From: Arctopsyche grandis
Lineage: Eukaryota; Arthropoda; Insecta; Trichoptera; Hydropsychidae
Direction of reading: 5' to 3'
Assembly (NCBI RefSeq): GCF_051622035.1
Contig: NC_135356.1
Span: forward strand, 27,558,839-27,622,838
Length of the DNA stretch: 64,000 bases
Below the pieces are notes generated by a model. The model searched no databases. It saw only the letters and a list, made by a program, of their open reading frames with translations, and was not told where the DNA came from. Positions 35,123-49,327 of this stretch are shown piece by piece (position 1 is the stretch's first letter; every line of letters begins with the position of its first letter). Made by a program: the position numbers and the translations under genes.

Positions 35123-36084
35123 TATAGATATATATTACATATACCGATTAATTCAATTCAGATTCGTGTAAATACTAGTATGAGTTTTTATTTCGCAATT
35201 TTACCGATTTAAAATTCAGCACACTTCCAATTAACCCCTTTAAACGAATACAAAAAATAGTGTGGCCAGAAAACTATCTCAATAAATATGTTTTAATAGA
35301 AAATACTCGATATAAAATAGTATTAACAGTGTGAAAAAATCCCAAGTGAAATTACGTACTTTTGACTTTTCATTTAAACTGAACGACTACTTAGAGAGAT
35401 TTGAAAGCTGAAAAGTACTACAAATAAAATATAAAATACCTGACTATAGATTCCAATATTCATTTTGAACAGAAAATAGACAGATTTTGAGATATCGACC
35501 GAACAACACCAAGATATAGAAAAATCGCGCGATTTAAAAAACCCATATATCTCCGAATCTCGAGGCAATCATCATTCTTTATTACCAGATTCGTGTTCAC
35601 TGGGCATAGATCTATAAGAAAAGTCATATCTCGTCTCTCAATCAAAAAAAAAGTCGTCATTTCTCGAACAGTGTTATTAATGGAAATATCCCACTTGTTC
35701 ACAGTAATTGAAATATCCAATCAGTATAATAATGCTCTAAGCCAGGGAGATTGATTATGTCTTGGATCGTTGCGGGCCAAAGCCATAGCCCGAATAAAAA
35801 CGGGAAGCAGGTGGTGTTGATTGACTGAAACTGTGATACAATCAGAAAACATTCACTTTGATATATAATAAAAACTATAGTAAACTGCCACTTCCGGTTG
35901 ACGGGTGTTCACTAAATTTTATATATACATATTAACATACATAACTTATATGATTTCTAGATTATTAAAACATAATCAGTGATCGATTCTGAGTTCGAAT
36001 CAGTCAAAATCTCGATTTCGAATTTTCGTATGATGACAAAACTTCGGCACACCGACAACTCAGCGTACGTACAACGCAACGTAC

Positions 36085-37010
36085 GTGAACGTGACAATAA
36101 ATCGAGTAAGTATGTTTCTATTTTTAAATTATCGAACTCCAATTGGAAGTTCTGCAAGATTATCAAAATTGTTGTATGATTTTAGTGAAAGTAGTATGGA
36201 TATAGGTAAAAATATTTTAATGTTTGGGGATGGGAATTTTAATTGGGAAAATTTGAATGAATTTTATGTTAATAAATTATATAACTGGGTGAATGAAATG
36301 GGTTTTAAACAAATTGTGAAATAAATGACTAGAGTGAATGATAATTCTAAATCCCCTATAGACTTAGTTACAACAAATATGATTGACTTGAAATGTATTG
36401 TAAACGATGTACCAAAAATAGCAGATCACTCTAATGTTGTTATTTTATTGGAACCAATAGATGGCAAGGAACCTGTGGAAGCAATATGTTTAGTTGAAAA
36501 GAAATACTTAGATTTTAATATGATGAATGAAATGCTGAAAGAATGTAAGTGGAATAATGATAGTGATGATGTAAATGTTTTATGGAATGAAATGTACAAT
36601 TGTTTAATGAATGTAAGAAATATGTCCTTATAATCGTAGAAATTTATCTGTCCTAAATCATAAAAACCTTGGATCACAAAAGAAGTCAAAGAAATGTTAT
36701 CACAAAAAAGTAATAAATTCCTAAAGTTTAAATCCTGTAAAGAAAATGATGAAATTCTTGGAAATAAGGCTTGGTGTGAATATAAGAAGACCAGGAATGC
36801 CGCTGTAGCCATCGTAAGAAAGGCATAAATCGAATGGTACGATAGAAATATTGATAAATTAAAGAATGATCCGACAAGAATGTGGAAAACAATAAAATCA
36901 TTGATTTCAAGTAAAATTGAGCCAGGAATGAAAGAATTAGACATAGATGGAATTGTTTATAGTGATAAAGTAATTATGGTAGACAGGTTAAATGAGTTTT
37001 TTTATATATA
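36085..37010 (+). pseudogene. Truncated LINE fragment, A' copy
   Basis: It is identical in layout and lesions to 4905-5830 (offset 31180), so the decay predates the A/A' duplication. Confidence 0.75.
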
Positions 37011-37558
37011 GTACTAGAGATATTGTAGATTCAATACAGGTTAATATTAATATTGTAGATTCAATACAGGTTAATATTAATATTGTAGATTCAATACAAT
37101 TAAGAACATTATTATGACGATGTCCCCTTTTCAAAGTAATGGCTAGTTTACCTTGGTTCCCTCTATGTTGGCTGAGAATTTTTCTGCCCCTTCTTTGGTC
37201 ATGAGATGAATTTTAGCGTCCACTTTATCAGTCAGCTCGATCTCGTTGTTGTTATTTTTTGAAAAATTAGGAAAATTTGAATTTTAAAAATAAATTTGAC
37301 TTGCCTTTGCTTGAATATGTTCATCATGTGTGCTGAGACGTCAGCTGTGAGCATATCGAGGGAGCATGGCTTGGAAGCCATTCAGATCCAATGTTATCGC
37401 TCCTATCCTATCGGATACAAGGATTCTATAGGTAATATCGACAATGGAAAAACACAATTATACATCCATATACGCTACGCAAAGTCCAATGCACTCGAAG
37501 AAGTATGGAATGCTTGTCACAACGAGGAAATACAGGAAGCGGAATATGATGGGTGAGA

Positions 37559-37821
37559 AGTATGGCAAAGGTAGTGAATAGAGTGAAGATATTGAATGTC
37601 AATAGGTGGCCCACGTGGCCAGAAAAATGGGCGAAATGTGAAAAACAAAGTGCTAGAATGGTATCTGATGGGATTGAATGCAAAAGGGTAAAAGTTAGAA
37701 CGCGGGATGATGTTTGGGGTGAAATGGATGAGAGTTGCGCAAAACAGAGACAAGTGGAAGCGTGTTGGAGGGACCTTCATCCGGCAGTGGATGGTGGATG
37801 GCTGTAAATGATGATGATGAT
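37559..37821 (+). pseudogene. RTE-like 3' tail fragment, A' copy
   Basis: It is a +31180 copy of 6379-6641. Confidence 0.8.
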
Positions 37822-37905
37822 TAAAGCCCGGACCCTGAGGGGGCTGTATATTGTTCAAATGTTGTAAATGCATTGTTAAAGGTTTGCCGAACCGTCCTAC
37901 CTCTA
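37822..37905. mobile_element. Tiny hAT-like MITE, A' copy of 6642-6725
   Basis: It is a positional copy at +31180. Confidence 0.65.
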
Positions 37906-39348
37906 ATGATGATGATATAATGTAAATGTGTATTAAAAAAACATATTCGAAGCGAACGAATCATAAGCAAAAATTTTCGCTGCAAATGCGCACCGCAGAT
38001 CATTTTGAAGTCGCTGCAACACGCATACGTATGTATGTACAATGTAAAAATAGGGATAGAAAATGTATATCCTACCTAGAATATCCTCGCTGGAATCTTG
38101 GCGAGATATCGCGATCTTATCCTCGGCAACGAGATGGTCAAACGTACAATTGAAGTTCCCTTCGCCTGTCAAAGATCTGTAGTGGATGCTGTGCTTCGGC
38201 AGTCTTCTTTCTGGTGCTTTCAACCAGCTAGAAAGAAAATTATTACATCATGAAAACTGACAAAATCAACTTACATATGTAGTTCATCAATTTTGATTAT
38301 TTGAATAAATCGTACCTTTAACGTATATATCAAACATTTTCTCTCCAGTGAAGAAAGCATCGCCTTCAAGAACGATATCGTCCTTATTCCATATCTTCTT
38401 CAGGCACGCCCAATTCAGGCGCCAGCCTTCTCCCAATTTCAGACAATTTCTACAACTGTCCAGTTTTTAATGTTCTGAAACCAGGACAGGCTATCTTAAC
38501 TTCACGAACTGTTCTCGGGACACTAAAGTTTAAAATGCACAAGTCTTACGTTGATTTTATTAAATCTGCCACTACACACGATTTCGATTGGAAACTTGAA
38601 TTATACATATTACTTATGACTTATGTAGTTACTTATTAACACTTTTACTATTCTATTTTTATCTTTTAATTCCACCAAAATATGACCGGCGTCATTTATC
38701 AATAGCGTTTTACGTCTACTTCTTTTCTGTACTGCAGTCTCTCTAAAATTTTTACGCACATTATATTAATCATGCTTGCTCTTCGATTGCAAAACATTAT
38801 ATTTTCAGGAACCTTTATTAAGCTTCTTTGATGTTTTGGCGTATTTCTGTGTATACTTCCCAATTTAAATCTAGTTTTTTATACTGAAATCTTAGACCTT
38901 TTATTTTTGGGTGTTGTTAAATATTTCTTTTCAATATTTACCATTTCAGTCTTGAAATCATCCCACCATTGTTTAGATGTTCATTTTCATATATAGAGTT
39001 TCCTCTTTAGGAGCATGTACATATGTATGTAATAGTCACAGCAAGATCTTTTTTCTTGGCTTAATTCTACCAGTCGATTCCCTTCTTCGTTTCTGCTACC
39101 CAAACTTTTTTTTTCAGTATATCTTTCAGTAAAACTCATGAATTATGAAAGCTACTTCGTGACATTTTTGGCAAATTGTTCGTAAAAACTTTCTTATCTA
39201 AAAGACGCCGGAATCTCAATATCGTGATCTTATTGAGGGTCATATTTTCAAAGAAATGTTTGGGATATATACATATATACATAAATACTCCAGTGGCATC
39301 CCTAAGAGCCGGGCTCAACTCGCGAACAACTTCGTTGAGGGCGATCAC

Positions 39349-39450
39349 TAGTCACCGGAGCCTGAGGGGGCCGTGTATTGTTCAAAGGTTGTAAATGCAT
39401 TGTTAAAGGTTTGCCGAACAATGGATAGCACTGTGACTTTCCTACCTCTA
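39349..39450. mobile_element. Tiny hAT-like MITE (unit A' copy)
   Basis: The same gcgatcac duplication flanks it. Confidence 0.75.
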
Positions 39451-40154
39451 GCGATCACACCCGTCAACTTGTGTGTCGCGCGACTATTCGGCCGACAAAG
39501 TTGCACGGTGCGGCCCGGCCCTACGCCTTCTGGTTGGATCTCTCTTTGTCTGATTCCTCCTCCTATATCTGTCTGGATTGGTTAATCCTTCGAACAGAAT
39601 AGTTATAGGAATCATTGGAATACGCAAGCCTCCTCACCACGACAAGGTGGAGATCCGACGAGGAGGATAATTATTTATTTATTTATTAATAACAGAAACA
39701 CACAATGTTACAATTTTTTTTAAAAACATGTTTCTAAATATTTATTTATCTATTATATATTAGCCCCGATCATAGGTGTTGGCCAAACCGAATCCTTGGA
39801 ATACACAAACCACGACAAGGTGGAGATCCGTACGAGGAGGATATTCTGCTACCCAGCTATTTCCGCGTGGACAATATTTTGGAATATGCAAACAGAATGA
39901 ACTATGGAATATTTGCATATTCCAAAGTACGGGATCGACAAAAGAAAGTATCTTTGAATGACCGCCGTGAGAAAATATTTTATGTCAATATTTATTCTTT
40001 GATAAATAAATATTTGACAACATACTACTAAAAAACGATCGCCCGATTAGTGACAAAATATTGAACAATGAATCATTCCTACTTTGACTATTTGATTGAA
40101 TAAAAACCAGATTAAAATGCGTATAACATGGAATACGTGACAAAAATATTCGAC

Positions 40155-40269
40155 GAAAATCTCCCTATTTTTGTCGCACAGATTTACTAGGTGACGTCAT
40201 ACCGAGTCCTCTTGAATTTTGCTCGCGCACAAGTAAGTAAGGCTGTGCGACCAAAATGGGGAGATTTTC
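40155..40269. mobile_element. 115-bp palindromic MITE (unit A')
   Basis: It is a copy of 8999-9113. The left arm here reads tttttgtcgcacag, restoring one pairing mismatch seen in A. Confidence 0.65.
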
Positions 40270-40499
40270 ACAGCACACCACTCTTAATAATGCTTAATTC
40301 ATAGGCTAGCTTCCTCGGTAATATGTTGATAGATGTTCCAAGAACATATCCACTCACGTTTCCACCCAATTTTCCACGCTCAATACCTGAAACAAAAAAC
40401 CAAACATTAAAACACATTTAAAATTAGGTACTTCAGCTCATTCAATATAACAATACAATCGGCGAATGTATTGCATATATGTATATTATAGTCATTCAC

Positions 40500-40713
40500 C
40501 TGCTGGATGAAGGGTTCTCCAACATGCTTCCACTCGGCTCTGTTTGGGGCAGTTCTTATTCATCTCACCTCACACATTTTTCTAATTTGGTCGACCATCT
40601 TCCCTGCATTCTCTCGGGTAGCATTCTAGCACTTCTTTTGTCCACCTTTTGTTCCTTATTCTAGCCACGTGACCTGCCCATTGCCATTTCAATGTCTTAT
40701 TATCCATTGCTCG
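40500..40713 (-). pseudogene. Second RTE-like 3' tail fragment (unit A')
   Basis: It is a copy of 9348-9561 with a few substitutions, one turning EWYP into ECYP. Confidence 0.82.
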
Positions 40714-43680
40714 GCTAATTGGAATGAAGAGTAAAAAAAGTAAGAAGAGGTTAGTAAATAGAGCGCTTTGGTTTCGATTTGCTTCAGTACCAGATGACCG
40801 GCGATTAGAAATCAAAATTATAAATATTTTATATTTAAATAATATCGAAATAAGAGCTAAAATATTTTATTTGTTATCGTGTGTGAATATGACGGTGAAC
40901 GCACCTAGAGATGTTACAGATATAGTTAAACTAAACTCCTGACTAACCTGGAAGACGACGTTACATTGTTTGAGGTAGATTCTTCCCATCTTCAGGCATC
41001 TGAAGATCAGCGAAGTGGCGGGAGAGGTGATAGAATTCAGTTCTCGAGGTGCACCCTCGTCGATTGTGGAAATTGTAGAGGTCTCTTCTTCGCCTAAGAT
41101 CACATGTGATGATATCCAAACTGTGCAACATAGTGGAAAAGGCGACGATCGAGGAGCGTATGCTCTCCACTTAATTCTGCTAGAATCCTGGGACGACGTT
41201 GATATATTTAAATTGGCGAATTTGGCGACAACTTTTTAATGAAATATTTTCTTTGGTGGATTTCGGCGATTGAAACATGTTTACCGGTGGGCCTGGTTTC
41301 ACCAATTTTCGTCAAATGAACTATTTGTACATTTTATACATGAATATAATTTGTCATCAACTGTTTTTTACAGCTAAAACCATATGTATTTAATGAAAAC
41401 AAATGTTTTTAAATTGAAAATTCTATTTTAATATTTTTGGGCGATTTTTTTTTCACATTAAGCTTTCCGGATATGCATACCACAAATCCTGAAAGTTCCA
41501 TCGTTCCATGTCCGACAGACAGACGGACATTAATTTTTATTTATGTATATAGATAATTCATTTGCATTTAATAAATATTGAATTAGAAATTGAGAGTCGT
41601 AACATGGGAAATATTGATTTTTTTCTGGAATGATAACTATGATGTTCCTGGTACCAAGCCGACGAAATAAGTATAGAAACTGAGAGTTCATTTAACGTGA
41701 ATTGATGTTTCGCATGGGACATGTGTTTTAATTATTGCAAGAGAACTTAGACACCATCCAAAGGTGGATACAATTCTAGACAATATAGGCAAACGAACAA
41801 ATGTCGGTCCATGGGACATTTACACTGAAGAAAAAAGCCTGTCCTCTCGTAAAACTGAACGACATGACATTTAACAAGCAGGAGACGCCAAATATGTTGC
41901 AGCTTGACAAAACTTAATCAATTAAATGTGAGTAAAAGAGGTTAGTAAAGGAAAAGACCCCCCTGGATCTAGACTTTAGGTGAAGCGTCAATGGGCACTT
42001 CACCTACAAGTTAAGATGAAAGAGGAAGAAAAATAAAAAGTTTGCGGAATGTCCTAAAAACGACAAATAGCATCGTAAATATATTATGATAATGAGAAGT
42101 ACATATGTACGTATACTGCTTCAGTGTTTTCAGATAATCATTATTTTGAATTTTTGAATAAATTTGTATTTTTTTTTTTGAGCCAATGAAATCACCAATA
42201 AAATTTTCGTACTAATTATATGAAAATCTTTATTTAAAACATATATATTTATATTTAAATTTATCCACACTATCATAATTTTAAGGTACTTCAAGACTAT
42301 CGAAGTCTATTAGACTATAAGACAATTAAAAGTTGATATTAAATATTCGTGTAAGCACAAGCCATCTATGTATGTATGTAAGTCAACCGGGTTGGGGTTA
42401 AAAATATGTTGAATATTCTATTTATGAAATACGGATAAGGGGTTCTATTTGGGAAATAATATGCCATAGTCATTTGCAACTAACACATATTATAATATTT
42501 TTTTAAATAGATTAAAAATACATAGATATTAATACAAGGGAATAAATGTTTTTTAACACCGATACAACAAAATAAATATTCAACTACTGAAATACAAAAA
42601 CTAGGTTCATCGGCTAGTTTTCAAAACGTGCACGAAACATTCTCATTTCTAATGACATAACCGGGTTACACAGGTTGATGATTCATTGAGATTTCGCGCC
42701 ACCCAAAGTTCAGTGAAACATTTCATTGCACTATCATCGAGATGAGAACCACTCACGATTGTCGGAGTTCAAAGATTACTTGATATACTTATGTATGTAC
42801 ATATGTATGCTCGCATTGGAAACTCGCCGAATGCCCCTCTTCGCGGAAAGGCGGAATTGCAAGACGAAATAATTCAAAAACGATGAACGTATAGTATCTC
42901 AGTACCCTACCACCACCAAACAGAACGTTGATATACACGCTGTCATTGGACATTGTAATCCAACAAACAAAATAATCCCCGTAAAATCCGTCTCCATCCG
43001 ACACCGCACAGCGGGCTCATACTGGGCATTGGTGTCGCATTCAAACGGATTTGTACAACCGCGTTCGACAAGTATTTACAAGTACATGCTCGATTTGTAC
43101 ATCCGCTCGACGTTCGAGCAAGCGCATTCAAAGAAAAAGGCATGTCCGAAAAGAAATACGCATTTTTTAAATATGCGTTTGTCGAAAGATGCGCTCATCC
43201 GTTTACACAGAGATACCGCTTCGGGGGCCCATTGTTAAATATTGTTAAATAGGCTCGACAACGGTATCGACCGGTGTGTACGCTGCATTACGTGCAAAGG
43301 TGGAAAATCAGCTAGAGATTTCGATAAAATCTCTAGACATTCATCCGGCGAAGCCCACTGACGAGAAGATTGGACGGCAGACAAATTTGCCGATAGATCT
43401 GCCTACGAAGTTTGCCGTAGAGAGAAATCACACGAAAGTTCAATTTCAACTTCCATTCTAGCAAGATTGTTAGAGACAAATTTTGGTACACGGTTAGACA
43501 CAGCTTTCCGGTAATATGTCGAGTGTCTCGATTGTCTTATTTAGTCTTTGCATCTACCTTTCGTCAATGGGTCGCATTAAAATGTTGACGCAGTGAAGCC
43601 ATGAATACTATAACAGCGTAATTGAACATCTCAGATCTTGCGAATACACCGCCCTCGGTTAACATAACATAATGCTTACG

Positions 43681-44123
43681 GGGGGAACAAACGCCACAAC
43701 ATATACACGACAAATATTACATTCAGATAAACATCGATATAATTGAGTATTTAATAATTGAATGTTTGAATATATTAATAATTGATTAATTTATAATCAA
43801 AGCACAAGCTATTACATATAATTTAAACACTGATTTTTTCACAACATCTAGATATTATTGAATTAAATTGTACTAAACATATATTCTGATTAAATATGAG
43901 TATTCAGATAAACATCGATTTAATTGATTATATGATATTTGAATATTTTGAATAATTGATTAATTAATAGTTATGCATATTGCATGCTACATATCATTTA
44001 AACATTGAATTTTTCACAGCATCTAGATATTGTTGGATTAAATATGAGTATTAAGATAAACATCGATATAATTGATTAATTAAAATAGAACATTAACTTC
44101 AACATATTAGCGTTTGTTCCCCC
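43681..44123. mobile_element. 14-bp-TIR element, unit B' copy
   Basis: It is the same as the unit B element at a +30903 offset. In unit C only the left end (near 56827) survives. Confidence 0.55.
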
Positions 44124-45887
44124 AACTTGATAGAAACAAAATGATAGAATTTCACATTTTTATATTGTATGTAATATTTAGAGTAAAGAAAAAAATAGTA
44201 TAATTTACATTTACTTAATATAAATACGTTTAATGTATTTGGTAAAATTTAATGTGTATATATGTATATATACAGACATCAATTGTACAGAGATATTTTT
44301 ATATAACCTTAATATTAGATTTTAAAATTTTTATAATTACCGCTTATTGGATTAACTCGCGTTGAAGAGTTGCAAATTAATCCATTTACGATCATTGTTT
44401 CCTAGACTACTGTTATCGTTTGTTATGTGTATGTATGTATGTGTATGGTTTTGATATTGAGATTTCATTTCGTTTCTGTCCTTGTTGTAATCGCAGAAAC
44501 CTGAATGAATTTTTTAATAAAATTATGAATTGCCGCACCTTGTATTGTATAACATCAACTATATATAGTTTTATATTTATTCGATACAAATAAGATTCAA
44601 GCCGTTGTTCAATGGCAGACCATTTTGTGAGTTTATTTGCAGAGAGCAACGTCTCCTGAAGGCGACTCATCTAAGAAGGTTATAAATAATACAAGATTAT
44701 TCAGAGGTGAAAGTCTGATCGCAGGACATCTTGTAAGTTACGGATCCTGCAAGCCCGGGCTGTGCTTTTAGTGTTTTTTAAGTGGCTGCACTTTATCGCC
44801 ACTGTCCCGAGACTGGCCTAGTGTATGTATGTAATAGAGGTTTTATATGTTATACATAAGTTAAATCTTGCCACGGATTTAACTGGCATCTATGTTTTTC
44901 GTCTCGGCGCTCCTTGTCCAGAACCACCATGTCGCCATGGCAGTTGACTCATAGAGTCGTTCCCCTATCCGCAACCTGGGGATCCGTGCGGTTGTATGGA
45001 GCTATACCTCCAGGCGTCAACCATAAGTGTGTGTGTGTGTGTGTAAATCAAAACGAGAATAAATAAAATAAAATAAAGTGGAATCAAGTTAAATTAAATG
45101 TTTGACGTGTACTGAATAGAAATCTAAATATGTATGTATAAATTATATGTGACAATTATTTTATTGATTTTGGATTTTAATCAAATATATTAAAACACAT
45201 CCAAGAAAATAAACACACAAAATAAGATCACGTAAAACAGGTATACAAAGTTGACCCCCGGCCGCAAAACGCATTTTTAACTGATTTAAATATGTGTACG
45301 TATTTTGGTTTTGAAAAATTGTGAATTAAAAGAAAACTGAGAAGCCAAAAATCGTTATCAATGTGTCGGCTACTTCAACGCATTCTATGAAATGTACATA
45401 CATTTACATACAATAAGGTCTCCCACTTATGAAAATAAGAAAAACTTTACATTTGTAGTTGTGTCATATGATGATATGGACTTCAGGATCCACAAGAAAG
45501 ACGCATCAAATCGACTGAAACCAATTTTATTTCATTTTACGACATAAAACACTGAACATACACATTCAAAGCATGCACTTTGAAAGCGGGACATTGACTC
45601 ACTTTCTTCGATAAATAGTGGATTTTGTAGCTGTGAAAAAAACTGTTTTCTCAACTAGATTACAGAGTATTGTGGACATATGTATGTATGTAAGTGATAA
45701 CAGTTTGTGAATTAAGTCAAACATAAACATTGTTTTTGGAACTGAAAATTGGACTTCCGCCGCTCTCAAATATTATTGCCGCTCATATTTACAAATATTT
45801 ATACATATAATATATACGTTTTATTGACTATTTGTATATAAGTGTGTTTTAAAATGTATAAAATTTGTCAATGTCCCATTTTCAATA

Positions 45888-46125
45888 TAAAAGCTAGTCT
45901 ACCTTGGCTGTCAAGAAGGTCTGGTTCGTTTCGTCTTTGGTCATCGGATGAATGTCGGCTCCAGCTCGTCGTTGTTAAGTGGAAGGGTCACCATCCTTTG
46001 ATGGTGTCTCTGCTTGAATATGTTCGCAATGGGCACTGGGCTGTCCGTCTTGAGCATGTCGAATGTGCATATCTTGGAAGATTATGCACCTCGTCGGAAG
46101 TGATTCAGATCGAAAGATAACGCTC
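45888..46125 (-). pseudogene. Ferlin-family pseudogene, blocks c and d (unit B')
   Basis: It is the same as 14985-15222 with few substitutions, including the in-frame TAA after RRGA. Confidence 0.85.
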
Positions 46126-46284
46126 CTAAATACAACAAAATTTAATATTACCAATGGTAGAACAATATTATACACATATGTATTAAAAATAAATAAACAC
46201 GAATCGCAAGCAGAAATTTTCGCTGCAAATGCGCACCGCAAAAAAAAATGAAAATAAAACATTTCACTATAGCACTATACATAC

Positions 46285-46815
46285 TGTTATGACCTCATAG
46301 CATTGATATTTATAACGAAGGCCTTATCTGCTTTCCACCAACGATAACCACATACGGTCGCACCAGACGAATCAGATTACGAACCATGCAAACCGTCAGC
46401 ACATTCCACATTCCACATTCTTTAGATAACCACATACGATCGCACCAGACGAATCGGATTACGAACTGTGTGAATGGTCAACACATTCCACATTCCACAT
46501 TCTTTAGATAACACAAGAAATGGCGTCGTCTATTTTGTATAAAAGGGGATACACGAACCCCGATAAGTTAGATTACCTCAGACAACACCACGTATAACTA
46601 CTAGTAAAAACCCTAGTGAAAACCTAGTGAAAAACCTTGTGAAAACCCTAGTGAAAAAACCTTGTGAAAACCCTAGTGAAAGCCCATTGTGAACTCTTGT
46701 GAAAAGCCTAGAAAAACCTTGTGAAATTCCTTTGTTTAAAACTAGCATTTATAAACATTAACTTCAACTTAAACTTAAAACATCGAAGTGATCTGGCCCT
46801 TTTTTATAAAAGGGT
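46285..46815 (+). mobile_element. Truncated gypsy LTR (531 of 724 bp)
   Basis: It is identical in layout to 58918-59448 and inserted at the same host position (tagcactatacatac). It includes the duplicated U3 block, the TATA box (tataaaaggg) and the R-region repeats. It stops at aaaagggt and joins the CCGGAAGT element, so everything from the LTR interior through the rest of the element and several kb of host DNA is deleted. Confidence 0.93.
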
Positions 46816-47665
46816 ACGAATTCTGACCAAAACCCTACCAGCTCCAAGTCAGTACATAAAGGATAGAAATATAAATTTTAGCTGAATACGTTCAGGGGTG
46901 TGGACAGAGTAGTGGGCACAACATTTTCGACCTTTCTAAGAAAAAAAAATCCCACTTCCGGTTTATAAAATATAATAATTTATTTTTATTTTCATCAAAT
47001 TGATACAAGAATTATACTTGAATTTTTTTGTGACGAACACACATGTTAAAGGGGTCGAAAAAAATAGTGGAAGAAAAATCGAACAAGAGTAAACTGCTAC
47101 TTCCGGTTGACGGATGCTAACTAAATTTTATAATTAACTTGGTATTAAACTTAAACTTCTAGAAATGAAATTTCAGTTCAATAAACCAAAAGGTTTCTGA
47201 AAAAAACATAAAAAACTTCGATTTTCTAGAGTAAAAGTACTGCTTCCGGTTCAGATAGAAATATTTAAAAAATATAAAGTTATAAAAATTATTATTTGTA
47301 TTATATTTAAAAAAAATTCAGTCCGATTCAGTTAGTGGTTTGGGAGATAATTGAATTCAAAAACTTAAAAAAAGAGGATACCTATAAGGCGAGGTACCAT
47401 TTCCGGTCAACTTAAAAATTTGAAAAAAATTTACGTCGTGTCGATAAGAATTTCAGTTTCAGTTCGATAGGACTAACGGTGTTAAAAATATCCCCAAAAT
47501 ACACACCCACACAGACACACACACACACACATTTTTTCTAGATCATGAAAACGTGATCAGTGATCGATTCTGAGTTCGAATCAGTCAAAATCTCGAGTTC
47601 GAATTTTCGCATGATCACAAAACTTCATCTATTGTTACTACGTACATAGATAAAGTAAAAATTGC
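46816..47665. mobile_element. CCGGAAGT-motif element, right part (unit B')
   Basis: It continues from position 21238 of the B copy. Motifs stand at 46954, 47099, 47242 (here intact CTTCCGG) and 47399. Its left part was removed by the deletion that joins it to the gypsy LTR fragment. Confidence 0.75.
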
Positions 47666-47829
47666 TAGAATGGTATCTGATGGGATTGAATGCAAAAGGG
47701 TAAAAGTTAGAACGCGGGATGATGTTTGGGGTGAGATGGATGAGAGTTGCGCAAAACAGAGACAAGTGGAAGCGTGTTGGAGGGACCTTCATCCCGCAGT
47801 GGATGGTGGATGGCTGTAAATGATGATGA
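47666..47829 (+). pseudogene. RTE-like 3' tail fragment, right half (unit B')
   Basis: It is the same as 22089-22258. The left half is missing in B' because the deletion junction at 46815 removed it. Confidence 0.8.
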
Positions 47830-49225
47830 TGATGATACAATGTAAATGTGTATTAAAAAAACATATTCGAAGCGAACGAATCTTAAGCAAAAATTTTCGC
47901 TGCAAATGCGCACCGCAGATCATTTTGAAGTCGCTGCAACTCGCATACGTACGTATGTACAATGTAAAAATAGGGATAGAAAATGTATATCCTACCTAGA
48001 ATATCCTCGCTGGAATCTTTGCGAGATATCGTGATCTTATCCTCGGCAACTCGGATGCTGTGCTTCGGCAGTCTTCTTTCTGGTGCTTTCAACCAGCTAG
48101 AAGGAAAATTATTACATCATGAAAACTGACAAAATCAACTTACATACATATGTAGTACATCAATTTTGATTATAAGAATAAATCGTACCTTTAACGTTTA
48201 TATCAAACATTTTCTCTCCAGTGAAGAAAGCATCGCCTTCAAGAACGATATCGTCCTTATTCCATATCTTCTTCAGGCACGCCCAATTCAGGCGCCAGCC
48301 TTCTCCCAATTTCAGACAATTTCTACAACTGTCCAGTTTTTAATGTTCTGAAACCAGGACAGGCTATCTTAACTTCACGAACTGTTCTCGGGACACTTAA
48401 AATTAAAATGCACAAGTCTTACGTTGATTTTATTAAATCTGCCACTAAACACGATTTCGATTGGAGACTTGAATTATACATATTACTTATGACTTAGTTA
48501 CTTATTAACACTTTTACTATTCTATTTTTATCTTTTAATTTCACCAAAATATGACCGGCGTCATTTATCAATAGCGTTTTACGTCTACTTCTTTTCTGTA
48601 CTGCAGTCTCTCTAAAATTTTTACGCACATTATATTAATCATGCTTGCTCTGTAAATATTCGATTGCAAAACATTATATTTTCAGGAACCTTTATTAAGC
48701 TTCTTTGATGTTTTGGCGTATTTCTGTGTATACTTCCCAATTTAAATCTGGTTTTTTATACTGAAATCTTAGACCTTTTATTTTTGGGTGTTGTTAAATA
48801 TTTCATTTCAATATTTACCATTTCAGTCTTGAAATCATCCCACCATTATTTAGATGTTCATTTTCATATATAGAGTTTCCTCTTTAGGAGCATGTACATA
48901 TGTATGTAATAGTCACAGCAAGATCTTTTTTCTTGGCTTAATTCTACCAGTCGATTCCCTTCTTCGTTTCTGCTACCCAAACTTTTTTTTTCAGTATATC
49001 TTTCAGTAAAACTCATGAATTATGAAAGCTACTTCGTGACATTTTTGGCAAATTGTTCGTAAAAACTTTCTTATCTAAAAGACGCCGGAATCTCAATATC
49101 GTGATCTTATTGAGGGTCATATTTTCAAAGAAATGTTTGGGATATATACATATATACATAAATACTCCAGTGGCATCCCTAAGAGCCGGGCTCAACTCGC
49201 GAACAACTTCGTTGAGGGCGATCAC

Positions 49226-49327
49226 TAGTCACCGGAGCCTGAGGGGGCCGTGTATTGTTCAAAGGTTGTAAATGCATTGTTAAAGGTTTGCCGAACAATG
49301 GATAGCACTGTGACTTTCCTACCTCTA
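49226..49327. mobile_element. Tiny hAT-like MITE (unit B' copy)
   Basis: The same gcgatcac duplication flanks it. Confidence 0.75.

Larger units (their letters stand above)
37140..41093 (-). pseudogene. Ferlin-family pseudogene, A' copy
   Basis: The same six blocks are present: e 40948-41093, f 40358-40386, a 38316-38449, b 38076-38227, c 37301-37402 and d 37140-37255. The lesions are those of unit A, so the copy was duplicated after decay. Nothing suggests expression or coding constraint. Confidence 0.85.
31207..43594. repeat. Macro-repeat unit A' (near copy of A, B-like right end)
   Basis: It matches unit A at a +31206 offset, then +31180 after a shorter TA array, then about +31151. It lacks the 24-bp duplication that A has near 8405. 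From about 42240 it follows B and B' variants instead (for example the short gggttacacaggttgatg form), so the unit is mosaic. It also carries private deletions near 41440 and 42240. Confidence 0.92.

Noticed and set aside
31207..41000. Treating A' simply as an assembly duplicate of A
   Set aside because: It differs by indels (TA array length, 24-bp duplication near 8405) and substitutions and has a B-like right end, so it looks real; read depth would still be needed to exclude artefact.
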